DNA of 64,000 nt from Oleispirillum sp965228165 (GTDB lineage: Bacteria; Pseudomonadota; Alphaproteobacteria; Rhodospirillales; Rhodospirillaceae). The stretch lies in assembly GCA_965228165.1 (NCBI GenBank), contig CBDDHB010000002.1, forward strand, positions 186,001-250,000. The letters are read 5' to 3'. Numbering within the stretch: position 1 is the first letter of the stretch; every line of letters starts with the position of its first letter. The notes below the pieces were generated by a model that did not search any database, had not been told where the DNA came from, and saw only the letters and a list, made by a program, of their open reading frames with translations. Positions 9,652 through 17,975 of the stretch are shown here, piece by piece. The translations under genes were made by a program, and so were the position numbers.

Positions 9652-10473
9652 ATGAGTTTTGTCGTGAGATTCTGGGGAGTCAGGGGAAGTATCGCTTGCC
9701 CGTCGCCGTATCACGTGCGCTATGGCGGCAATACCAGTTGCGTTTCCTTCAGCATGGGCGATCGGCACCTGATTCTCGATGCGGGTACCGGCATCCGTGG
9801 GCTGGGGCAATTCCTGCTGAAGCAGGGGGTGACCGATTCGACGATACTTCTGACCCACACCCACTGGGATCATATCAACGGCTTTCCGTTTTTCGCCCCG
9901 GCGTTCGTTCCCGGGCGTTCCTTCCGCATCCTCGCCGGTCATTTGAAGGAAAGCGGCGGCATTCAGGAAATTCTCGCCACCCAGATGCACACGCCGATGT
10001 TTCCGGTGCCGCTGGAGGCGATGCGCGCCCGGCTGGAGTTCGAGGATTTCGCATCCGGCAACACCTTCCATCTGACTCCCGATATTCTGGTGCGCACCTG
10101 CGCGCTCAACCATCCCAACGGCGCCACCGCCTACCGCGTCGATTACGCGGGCAAGTCGGCCTGCTACGTCACCGACACCGAACACCTGCCCGGGCAGCCG
10201 AACGCCGCCATCCTCGCCCTGATCGAAGGCGCCGATCTGGTGATCTACGACAGCACCTATACCGACGCGGAATTTCCCGCCAAGGTAGGGTGGGGGCATT
10301 CCACCTGGCAGGAGGGGGTGCGCCTGTGCCGCGCCGCCAACGTCAAGCGGATGGCGATTTTCCATCACGATCCCGACCATGACGACGACTTCATGGACTC
10401 TCTGGGCAAGGAGGCGCAAGCCGTCTGGTCCGGCAGCTTCGTGGCGCGGGAAGACCAGCCGATCGAAGTTTGA
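9652..10473 (+). CDS. MBL-fold metallo-hydrolase (cyclic-nucleotide-phosphodiesterase-like group)
   Basis: This 273-aa cytoplasmic protein starts VVRFWGVRGSIACPSP, with the RYGGNTSC signature of a metallo-beta-lactamase subgroup often annotated as cyclic-nucleotide phosphodiesterase-like. Metal ligands are visible: HTHWDH (about residues 65-70), a histidine in the NHPNG loop, the aspartate in YDSTY, and a late HHDPDHDD cluster. Two metal ions are expected. The gene stands alone between a 160-base gap and a convergent XRE regulator. The substrate is unknown; cAMP is possible, given an adenylate cyclase 11 kb away, but that is inference. Confidence 0.85.
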   Translation: MSFVVRFWGVRGSIACPSPYHVRYGGNTSCVSFSMGDRHLILDAGTGIRGLGQFLLKQGVTDSTILLTHTHWDHINGFPFFAPAFVPGRSFRILAGHLKESGGIQEILATQMHTPMFPVPLEAMRARLEFEDFASGNTFHLTPDILVRTCALNHPNGATAYRVDYAGKSACYVTDTEHLPGQPNAAILALIEGADLVIYDSTYTDAEFPAKVGWGHSTWQEGVRLCRAANVKRMAIFHHDPDHDDDFMDSLGKEAQAVWSGSFVAREDQPIEV

Positions 10474-10491
10474 TCCCGATCGTCCTCGGGG

Positions 10492-10956
10492 TCAGTCTTT
10501 CGGGTTCGGCGGCAGGTCGTTTTCCACCTGCGTCAACGCCAGTTTGAGGCCGATCCGGCGTTCCGCCGGGTCGGCGTAGGTTTGAATCAACCGGTTCAGA
10601 ATTCGTGCCATGGTTCGCCCCAACTCCTCCGCGCCGAGGGGGCGGGCATGCCGACGATAGATCGCGGCGATGCCTTCGGCGGCGACGGCGGCCAGATTTT
10701 CGTCCAACGGCGGGGCGAAGGGCCTTGCGGTGGCGGCGGGCGGGATGCCGTCGCCGGTCAGAAGCCAGTCCAGGCTGACCCCGAACAGTCGGTGCAACCG
10801 GCACAGAAAGGCGCTATCCGGAAGTCTCTCTCCGCGCTCATACCTCCCTATGGTGTTCTTATCGGTTCCCAAAAGGACGGCAAATTCCTGCTGCGTGGCG
10901 TCTCCCCGCAGGAATCTCAGGCGCATGCCCAACTCGCTGTCCGTATGTTTAGCCAT
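10492..10956 (-). CDS. XRE-family helix-turn-helix regulator
   Basis: This is a 154-aa protein if started at the ATG at 10956 (MAKHTDSELG); a second ATG lies at 10968. The N-terminal 60 residues form a Cro/CI-type HTH (LRFLRGDATQQEFAVLLGTDKNTIGRYERGERLPD), and DWLLTGDG is the usual end of such domains. The rest is an amphipathic helical tail with no recognised ligand domain. It is convergent with the MBL hydrolase and faces an AT-richer gap that probably holds its promoter. No prophage genes surround it, so a chromosomal regulator is likelier than a phage repressor. Confidence 0.82.
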   Translation of the reverse strand: MAKHTDSELGMRLRFLRGDATQQEFAVLLGTDKNTIGRYERGERLPDSAFLCRLHRLFGVSLDWLLTGDGIPPAATARPFAPPLDENLAAVAAEGIAAIYRRHARPLGAEELGRTMARILNRLIQTYADPAERRIGLKLALTQVENDLPPNPKD

Positions 10957-10968
10957 GATTCGAACCAT

Positions 10969-11534
10969 AAACGTAATATTTTATAATATGATATTCGTTC
11001 CCCTCGGTCTCCGTTCCCGCGCTGTGCATATAATCGTATGTAATGATTCGGGGGTCTCCGGATTGCGTTTGGGGTTGTACTTGAAAACGCCAATCGGACT
11101 CCAAATCGGTTTGAAAAAGAAACCGAATGGTGTTAATAGAAAAAAGGGGGATAGGGAGATGGTTGATCGTTGTCCGTGGGCAGGCCCTGCTGCGTCGGGA
11201 TGCCCGGGAGGGAGATTGACGCCGACTCATAGATATCAACCTGTGTGATGTTTCTCCGCGTCTGTTAGGCCGCGACAAGTCGCCGGTAGTTTGAATTGCC
11301 CGCCGGGGCCATTCCGCCTTTCCCTACAGAGGCGTGTGGGCTGTTTTGTCTTGAGCGTCGGACAGGCGATAAGACCCTAGAAGAATGGTTTTTACATGTA
11401 ATCCCGAAACGTCGAAGGCGATCATCCTTCGATGACTTTCGCTTCGTTGGCTTGGGTCGAGGTCCAAGTTGTGGGTGTTCCCGCGTTCCCCAAGGGGGCG
11501 AGAAGGGGACGGAGCATGCGATTGGGGGCAGAAA
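10969..11534. other. 566-base non-coding, AT-richer gap
   Basis: No convincing gene of normal size is present. The first 190 bases are clearly richer in A and T than the surroundings (for example TTTTATAATATGATATTCG near 10978). A dyad CGGTTT-N7-AAACCG lies at about 11109-11127. A 29-codon reading frame at 11160-11249 follows the purine run AAGGGGGATAGGGAG but has no known relatives that I recognise. The gap must carry the promoters of the XRE gene (minus) and the chemoreceptor (plus). Confidence 0.5.
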
Positions 11535-13223
11535 ATGAACTGGTTCGGAAATTTGCGCATATCGCGGAAGCTGCTGGTCGCGTTCAGCGGCCTGTCGTTT
11601 CTGGTCGCGCTGCTGGGTGGCCTGGCGCTGAAGGAAATCAAGTCGATCGACGCGGCATCGAACGACTTGAGCGACAATTGGATGCCGGGCATCAACGTGG
11701 TCCGGGCAATCCAGTACGAATTGCAGGCGCAACGAACCGTGCTGTATCAGACGATCATGGCCAGCGAGCCCCAGGAAATCGAACGCTTCGTCAATCGCAT
11801 CGGCGAGTTCGAGAAGCGGGTCGATGCTTCCTTGAAGCAATATGCCTCCCTGATTTCCTCGCCCGAGGAGCGGCAGACCTACGAGGCCTTGGACTCAAGC
11901 TACAAGGCATTCTCCACGGTTCGCGGGAGCATTCTCGAACTGGCGCGGAAGAACGAGGACGCCAAGGCTCTGGAAGCCACGACCGGTCCGGCGCGCGACA
12001 TTGCCTTGAAAATGGCCGAGCAGGTCGATCGGCTGGTCGCGATCAACGAAAAGGGCGCGGATGCTTCCAAGGCGCGTATCGACGAGGTCGTCGACGAGGC
12101 CTTCCTGATCGTCGGCGTTCTGCTGGTGGCGGTATTCGCCCTGGCGGTGTCGTTCGGGTTGGCCCTGGGCAACGGCATCGCCACCCCGATCATCGCGATG
12201 ACCGATGCGATGCGGCGTCTGGCCGGGGGCGACAAGACGGTGGAGATTCCGGCGCACGGCCGCAAGGACGAGGTCGGCGCGATGGCCGACGCGGTCGAGG
12301 TGTTCAAGCAGAACGCCATCGAGGCGGAGCGTCTGGCCGCCGAACAGGAAGCGGCGCGCGCCGAACGCGAACGCCGCGCCGCCGCGATCGAATCCCTGAC
12401 CCATGACTTCGATCTGAAGGTCTCCCAGGTGCTGGGGGTGGTCACCGGCGCCTGCACCGAACTGGATGCCACGGCGCAGAGCCTGTCGGCAAGCGCCGAA
12501 CAGACCACCCGTCAGGCGACGGTGGTGGCGGCGGCGACCGAGCAGGCCTCGGCCAGCGTGCAGACGGTGGCGACGGCGGCGGAAGAGCTTTCCGCCTCGA
12601 TCGGCGAGATCGGTCGCCAGGTCGAAACCTCCAGCACCGTCGCCCGCTCCGCCGCCGACGAGGCGGAGCGCACCAACGCCATCGTGCAGGAACTGGCCCA
12701 CAGCTCCGCCCGCATTGGCGAGGTGGTCGATCTGATCACCGACATCGCCAATCAGACCAACCTTCTGGCGCTCAACGCGACGATCGAGGCGGCGCGCGCC
12801 GGCGATGCGGGGAAGGGGTTCGCGGTGGTGGCGGGCGAGGTGAAGAACCTGGCCAATCAGACGGCGCGCGCGACCGAGGAAATCGGTCAGCAGATCAGTG
12901 CGGTGCAGGAATCGACCCGGAACGTGGTGACGGCGATCGCCCAGATCGTCGAACGCATCCGCGAACTCAGCCAGATCAACGCGACCATCGCCTCGGCGGT
13001 GGAGGAACAGGCCGCCGCAGCGACCGAGATCGCCCGCAACGTGCAGCAGGCCGCCGCCGGGACGCAAGAGGTCTCCAGCAACATCGGCGGCGTCAGCGAG
13101 GCGGCGGGGGAAACCGGCGCCGCGTCCAGCCAGGTTCTGTCCGCTTCCCGCTCCCTGTCGGGAGAGGCGGAGCAGTTGAAGGGGCTGGTGCTCGATTTCC
13201 TGGAAGGCGTGCGCGCGGCCTGA
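11535..13223 (+). CDS. Methyl-accepting chemotaxis protein with four-helix-bundle sensor
   Basis: This 562-aa receptor has a first membrane segment at about residues 13-32, a periplasmic four-helix bundle (about 33-185), a second membrane segment (about 190-212), a HAMP domain (about 213-265) and the signalling domain, whose tip is ANQTNLLALNATIEAARAG. It senses a ligand outside and controls the CheA kinase. The ATG at 11535 follows GGGGGCAGAA. The gene is intact, unlike the paralogue at 1792-3447. It is convergent with motB, so this small patch is dedicated to motility. No typical CheB/CheR-tethering pentapeptide is seen at the C-terminus (ends FLEGVRAA). Confidence 0.93.
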   Translation: MNWFGNLRISRKLLVAFSGLSFLVALLGGLALKEIKSIDAASNDLSDNWMPGINVVRAIQYELQAQRTVLYQTIMASEPQEIERFVNRIGEFEKRVDASLKQYASLISSPEERQTYEALDSSYKAFSTVRGSILELARKNEDAKALEATTGPARDIALKMAEQVDRLVAINEKGADASKARIDEVVDEAFLIVGVLLVAVFALAVSFGLALGNGIATPIIAMTDAMRRLAGGDKTVEIPAHGRKDEVGAMADAVEVFKQNAIEAERLAAEQEAARAERERRAAAIESLTHDFDLKVSQVLGVVTGACTELDATAQSLSASAEQTTRQATVVAAATEQASASVQTVATAAEELSASIGEIGRQVETSSTVARSAADEAERTNAIVQELAHSSARIGEVVDLITDIANQTNLLALNATIEAARAGDAGKGFAVVAGEVKNLANQTARATEEIGQQISAVQESTRNVVTAIAQIVERIRELSQINATIASAVEEQAAAATEIARNVQQAAAGTQEVSSNIGGVSEAAGETGAASSQVLSASRSLSGEAEQLKGLVLDFLEGVRAA

Positions 13224-13242
13224 ACCCCCTTGCGCATGCTGG

Positions 13243-13281
13243 AAACTCCGCGAGGCTTACTGCCCGGACCTCGCGGAGTTT
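13243..13281. terminator. Bidirectional terminator, chemoreceptor / motB
   Basis: A 13-bp perfect stem (AAACTCCGCGAGG / CCTCGCGGAGTTT) with a 13-base loop sits between the stops of two convergent genes, flanked by short A and T runs. Confidence 0.85.
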
Positions 13282-13283
13282 CT

Positions 13284-13952
13284 TTATCGAGACCGGCTCG
13301 GATTGACCCGGATGACGATGCGGCGGTTGATTTCCCGGTTGGCGGGCAAGGGATTGCCGAAGGGGTCGAGGTTGGGCACCTTCGGTGCGACATCGGCCAT
13401 GCCGACGGCGCGCAGGCGCGCCGGAGTCATCTGCATGTCGAGAAAATGCCGCACCACGCCGGTGGCGCGCGCCGCCGAAAGTTCCCAGTTCGAGGGGAAT
13501 TGCGGTGTGTGGATCGGCGTGTCGTCGGTGTGCCCCTGCACTTCGATCTGGAAGTTCTTGTAGAGGTCGGCGTTCAGGGTGTCGGCGACGCGGCGCAGGA
13601 TCGGCAGCGCGTCCTGGCGCAGGTTGGCCGATCCGGGGTCGAAGAACGAGGACGAGGCGAACTCGATGATCACCCCCGAGGTGTCGGAGCCGATGCTGGA
13701 GGTATCGTCGACGTTCATCTGAACTAGGATTTCCTTGATCTCCTGCTTCAGGTTCTCGATCGGGGTCTCGATATCGCGCTTGCCCACGCCCTTGGCCATG
13801 CCCGCCTGCACCTGTTCGAACAGGGCCATGTCCACCTTGGAAATCGAGGCGAGCAGGATGAAAAACGCCAGCAGCAGCGTCGTCATGTCCGAGAAGGTGG
13901 CCATCCAATCTTCATCGACCTGGACGGGCTTCCTGGGCTTGCGTGGGATCAT
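13284..13952 (-). CDS. motB: Flagellar stator protein MotB/PomB
   Basis: This 222-aa protein has one membrane segment whose start carries the ion-binding aspartate in the pattern WMATFSDMTTLLLAFF (Asp22 in this protein), then a plug/linker and a C-terminal OmpA-like peptidoglycan-binding domain (EVQGHTDDTPIHT ... NWELSAARATGVVRHF ... NREINRRIVIRV). It anchors the flagellar stator to the cell wall. It is the second gene of a motA-motB pair, overlapping motA by 4 bases (ATGA). Length and layout resemble the short PomB-like proteins of alphaproteobacteria. Confidence 0.93.
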   Translation of the reverse strand: MIPRKPRKPVQVDEDWMATFSDMTTLLLAFFILLASISKVDMALFEQVQAGMAKGVGKRDIETPIENLKQEIKEILVQMNVDDTSSIGSDTSGVIIEFASSSFFDPGSANLRQDALPILRRVADTLNADLYKNFQIEVQGHTDDTPIHTPQFPSNWELSAARATGVVRHFLDMQMTPARLRAVGMADVAPKVPNLDPFGNPLPANREINRRIVIRVNPSRSR

Positions 13953-14752
13953 GACCGGGTCTTCATGTGGCGGTCGATGTTGAAGTGGATCGCCGGGTCC
14001 AGGAACGAGTTCATCTTGTCCTGGATGTAGCGGGGGCTTTTGCGTTCCGCCAGCAGGGCCATGCCTTCGGCTACCAAGTAGTTGCGGAACTGCACGATTT
14101 CCTCGCGCTGCTGAATCTTGCTGGCGGCGGGCAGGAAGAACAGGCGCGCCGCCAGGATGCCGTAAAGGGTGGTGATCAGGGCGACCGACATGCCGGGGCC
14201 GAGGCTCGCCGGGTCGCTCGCCATGCTGTCCAGCATGATGATCAGGCCGACCAGGGTGCCGATCATGCCGAAGGCGGGGGCGGTGCCGCCCATGCTGCGC
14301 AGGATGTCGGCGTTGATCACCGAGCGCTGGAAGGTGGTTTCCACGGTGTTTTGCAGGATTTCGCGGATTTCCGCGCCGGTGTATCCGGAAATCACCAGGT
14401 CGATGGCGAAGGAGAGGAAGCGGTCCTGCTTCGCCAGGTTCTTGGCGTCGCTTTCCAAGCCGGGCAGGCCGTTCTTCTGGACGATGTAGCCCCAGCGGAT
14501 GACGCGGCCGACTTCGCTGGTCAGGATGTTGCGACCGATGCGGTGGACGAACATGATCGACGCGGTGACCTTCAGCGCGTTGACCACGTAGCGCGATTCG
14601 AAGGCGATGAAGGTGGACGCCAGGGTTCCGCCGATGACCATGATAAAGCTGGGAAAATTCAGAAATATCAGGTAATTCGACGTACTGATGACGACCGAGA
14701 TGACAAACAGGCCAACGCCCAGAATGATCCCGAGGATCGTGGTCAACGACAT
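13949..14752 (-). CDS. motA: Flagellar stator protein MotA/PomA
   Basis: This 267-aa protein has four membrane segments: two at the N-terminus (ILGIILGVGLFVISVVIS; IMVIGGTLASTFIAF) and two after a large cytoplasmic loop (GMIGTLVGLIIMLDSMA; ALITTLYGILAARLFFLP). The proline-glycine-rich third segment lines the ion channel. Together with MotB it turns the flagellar motor. I prefer the ATG at 14752 (MSLTTILG), since GGAG lies 9 bases upstream; the in-frame GTG at 14767 overlaps that site. The sequence is closer to PomA than to E. coli MotA, so a sodium motor is possible but not shown. Confidence 0.92.
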   Translation of the reverse strand: MSLTTILGIILGVGLFVISVVISTSNYLIFLNFPSFIMVIGGTLASTFIAFESRYVVNALKVTASIMFVHRIGRNILTSEVGRVIRWGYIVQKNGLPGLESDAKNLAKQDRFLSFAIDLVISGYTGAEIREILQNTVETTFQRSVINADILRSMGGTAPAFGMIGTLVGLIIMLDSMASDPASLGPGMSVALITTLYGILAARLFFLPAASKIQQREEIVQFRNYLVAEGMALLAERKSPRYIQDKMNSFLDPAIHFNIDRHMKTRS

Positions 14753-14866
14753 CCGGTTGTTCTCCACGCAAATACCGACGAAAGCATCGCCGTGGCGATA
14801 CTCTAAATCATTCGCTCAATTAAATCATCACCTTAAACGAGCCTGTGCAAACCATGCACGAATAGA

Positions 14867-16171
14867 TCAACGTTCGCGGAAGGCCTCGTGCTTCAGTTTC
14901 AGGATCGGGCGAACCAGATAGTCGAGCACCGACCGTGTGCCGGTGTGGATGTCGGCGGTGGCCTGCATGCCGGGCGAGATCGGAAACTCGCCGGGGGTTT
15001 CCCCCAGCCAGGTCTGCTCGGTTTCGACGATCACCTGGAAATAGGGCTGCCCGTCCTTGTCGGTGCTGGCGTCCGGCGCGACCACGGTGACCACGCCGTC
15101 CAGGCCGCCGTAGCGGGCGTAGTCGTAGGTGGAAATCTTCACCAGCGCCTTCTGCCCGACCCGGACGTAGCCGCGATCCTTCGGCTTCAGGCGGACGTCG
15201 ATTTGCAGGCGTTCGTCGGTCGGCACGATTTCCATGATCGGCGCGCCCGCCTGCACCACGCCGCCGATGGTGACATAGCGCATGTTCTTGACGATGCCGT
15301 CGATCGGCGACCGGATCTCGGTGCGCAGTTGCTGGTCGTCGGCCTTGTTCAGGTACTCCAGATTGCGCGCCAGGGTCTGCTCGGCGGCGGCCAACTGTTC
15401 GCTGGCGTCGCGGCGGAAGTTCATCCTGGCTTCCTCGGCGCGATTGGCGCTTTCCTGCAACGCGGCGCGGGCGCGGGGCAGGGTATGGCTCAACACCGAC
15501 ATCTGGCCGCGCAGGGATTCCGCCTCGGATTCCATTTGCAGGTGGTCCATCTTCGTGGTCAGGCCGTCCTTCAGCAGCGCCTTCGACATCGCCAGCTTTT
15601 CCAGGGCGAGCTTCAGGTTCGCCTGAAGCGAGCGGTCCTTGGCCTCGAGTTCGCGGACTTCCTCGGTCTTTTGCTGGTGCTGCTGCTCCAGGACGGAAAG
15701 GGTGGATTGCAGGCCCGCCAGACGCGCCCGGTGGGTGTTTCGTTCGGCGCGGGCGAGGTCGGGGTAGCGCTTTTCCAACTCGGCGGGCAGGGCGAGGGGC
15801 GCGCCCGAGGCCTCGGCGGCCAGGCGCGCCATGGTCAGGCGCTGCGCGTCGATGCGTACCTGCAACTCGCTGTGGTTGATCGCGGTGGTGGCGAGATCGA
15901 GTTGCAGCAGGGGATCGCCCGCCTTGACCACGCTGCCCGGTTTGACCATCAGCGCCTGGACGATGCCGCCTTCCAGGTGTTGGATCACCTTGACCTGCCC
16001 CTGGGGGATCACCTCGCCCTCGGCGACTGCCACCTCGTCCAGCTGGGCGAATCCCGACCACAGCAGGAAGACGCCCAGAAACCCGGCCAGAATCCAGGCG
16101 ACGCGTCGCCCGGAGAGCATGCGGTGACGGGCGAGCAGCGCGTCGAAGGCGGCGGAGGTCGGTTCAGACAT
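14867..16171 (-). CDS. Type I secretion membrane-fusion adaptor, HlyD/PrtE-like
   Basis: This 434-aa protein has a short cytoplasmic N-terminus, one membrane segment (about residues 24-43), a biotinyl-lipoyl half-motif (VIPQGQVKVIQHLEGGIV), long periplasmic coiled coils (about 110-290), then the second lipoyl half and beta-barrel (LRTEIRSPIDGIVKNMRYVTIGGVV). It ends with the HlyD signature region and DYLVRPILKLKHEAFRER. It bridges the inner-membrane ABC exporter to TolC. The start overlaps the exporter stop by 8 bases, so the two are coupled. Its gene is intact although exporter and substrate are frameshifted. Confidence 0.92.
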   Translation of the reverse strand: MSEPTSAAFDALLARHRMLSGRRVAWILAGFLGVFLLWSGFAQLDEVAVAEGEVIPQGQVKVIQHLEGGIVQALMVKPGSVVKAGDPLLQLDLATTAINHSELQVRIDAQRLTMARLAAEASGAPLALPAELEKRYPDLARAERNTHRARLAGLQSTLSVLEQQHQQKTEEVRELEAKDRSLQANLKLALEKLAMSKALLKDGLTTKMDHLQMESEAESLRGQMSVLSHTLPRARAALQESANRAEEARMNFRRDASEQLAAAEQTLARNLEYLNKADDQQLRTEIRSPIDGIVKNMRYVTIGGVVQAGAPIMEIVPTDERLQIDVRLKPKDRGYVRVGQKALVKISTYDYARYGGLDGVVTVVAPDASTDKDGQPYFQVIVETEQTWLGETPGEFPISPGMQATADIHTGTRSVLDYLVRPILKLKHEAFRER

Positions 16172-17929
16172 CGGCGTCTCCGCCCGCCGCGGCGGGTTTT
16201 TTCGGCGGCGTCATCGGCACCGCGCCCTTCGGCACCAGGGATTGCAGCACTTTCGCCGCCGGGCCGAAGCGCGCCGGGCCGGAAAGGGGCAGCGCCAGGA
16301 CGTCGCGCGCCGCCGACAGCAGCACCGGGCTGTGGCTGACCACCACCACGGTGCGCCCTTCCGCCGCATAGGCGATCAGGCTGTGCTGCAGGCGATCCTC
16401 CGCCGTACGGTCGAGGTTGCTGGTGGGTTCGTCCAGCAGCAGAACGGCGGGACGGCGCAGGAAGGCGCGGGCCAGTCCGATGCGCTGGCGCACTCCGCCC
16501 GACATCAGTCGTCCGGCCTCGCCGACGTCGGTGTCGTATCCGGCGGGCAGCAGGCGGACGAATTCGTCGAGGCCCGCCATCCGGGACGCCTCGCGCAGGG
16601 CGTCGTCGTCGGCCTCGGGCGCGGTGGCGAGGATATTGTCGCGGATCGATCCGGACAGCAGGAAGGTCTCCTGCGGCGCATAGCCGATCCAACGGGCGAT
16701 GTCGTCGCGCCCGTACTGCGCCAGATCGCCGCCGTCGAACAGCACCCGGCCCTCGCTGGGGGGGGATAGAGCCCCATCAGGATTTTCAGCAGGGTGGTCT
16801 TGCCGCAGCCGTTGGGGCCGATGATCGCGGTGATGCCGCCGGGGCGGATCGGCAGGCCGAGCTTGCGGACGATCGGCGCGCCGTTGCCGTAGGAGAAGGA
16901 AACCCCGTCCAGATCGATGCGGCCTTCCGGTTTTTCCAGGGGCAGGGCGGCGGCGCGGCGATCGAGCGGCAGGGCGAACAGGGCGTCCAGACGCTCCACG
17001 GCGGCGCGGAAGGTTCCCAGGGCGCGCCAGGTGCCGATCAACTGGTTCAGGGGCTGCAACAGGCGCGACGCCAGCATGTTGCCCGCGATCAGCCCGCCCA
17101 TGGTCAGATCCTGCGACAGGATGGACAAAGCGCCGAAACCGATCACCGCCACCGTGGCCGCCATGGTCAGCAAGTGCGCCACCGCCGCCATGCGGTCGTT
17201 CAGCAGGCCGCGCGCGATGCTGTGGTCGATATGGGCGGCCTGGGCGGTTTCGACGATCGGGCGGACGTGGGGCTCCAGCCCCAGCGCCTTGATCGTGGCG
17301 CGGCCCAGCACCGCTTCGGCCAGCAGGCGGTCGCGCGCCTGCGCCGCGCCGCGTTCCTCGGCCTGAAGGGCGTGGATCATCCGCCCGGAAACCAGGGCCA
17401 GGACGCCGAACGCCGCGACGAACAGCAGCACCACCCACAGCACCGCCTTGGCGATCACCGTGATCAGAACCAGGAACAGCAGCAGGAACGGCAGGTCGGA
17501 CAGCAGCACCGCCGCGCCGCCCGACAGCATATTGCGCACCACCTCGACGTCGTGGAACAGGTTCTGCCAGTGGGCGGTGGGGCGCTTTTCCAGTTCCGAC
17601 AGCGGCAGGCGCAGGAAGACCTCGGTAACGCGGCGGTTGAGCGCGACGTCGGCTTCCAGGGCGACGCGTTGCAGGATGCGCGAGCGGACGATGCGGAAGA
17701 AGTAATCCGCCGCCAGCACCACGATCATCCCCAGCGACAGCCCGGCCAGGGTGGCCATGCCGTTGTGGAAGACGACCCGGTCGTAGACCTGCAACACGAA
17801 AATGGGGGAGGCGATGGCCAGAACGTTGGTGACCAGCGCCATGGCGAGCGAATCCCGCAACAGCGGTTTCGTGTCGCGGACCATCTGCTGCAACCACGCG
17901 GGCAGGCGGACCGGATTATTCCGCTGCAT
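16164..17929 (-). pseudogene. Type I secretion ABC exporter (PrtD/HlyB family), frameshifted in a C8 run
   Basis: Rebuilt, this is about 588 aa: six membrane helices (about residues 25-300) and a nucleotide-binding domain with Walker A GPNGCGKTTLL, signature MSGGVRQRIGLARAF, Walker B VLLLDEPTSNLD and a switch histidine in VVVSHSP. It has no N-terminal C39-like domain, so it is closer to PrtD than HlyB. The start at 17929 has GGGGGCGGAAC upstream. The frame breaks at a run of eight G on + (16758-16765): MGLYPP is followed by the wrong frame, and nine or six bases would rejoin SEGRVLFDGG. It lies 46 bases after the RTX gene and overlaps the HlyD gene, as expected for a substrate-exporter-adaptor operon. 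Confidence 0.85.
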
Positions 17930-17975
17930 GTTCCGCCCCCCCCGATTCGACCCAACTCTCACGGTTACCAGCCTT

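Noticed and set aside
10492..10968. Phage repressor marking a prophage
   Set aside because: The XRE protein is phage-repressor-like, but no integrase, structural or lysis genes lie within 10 kb on either side.
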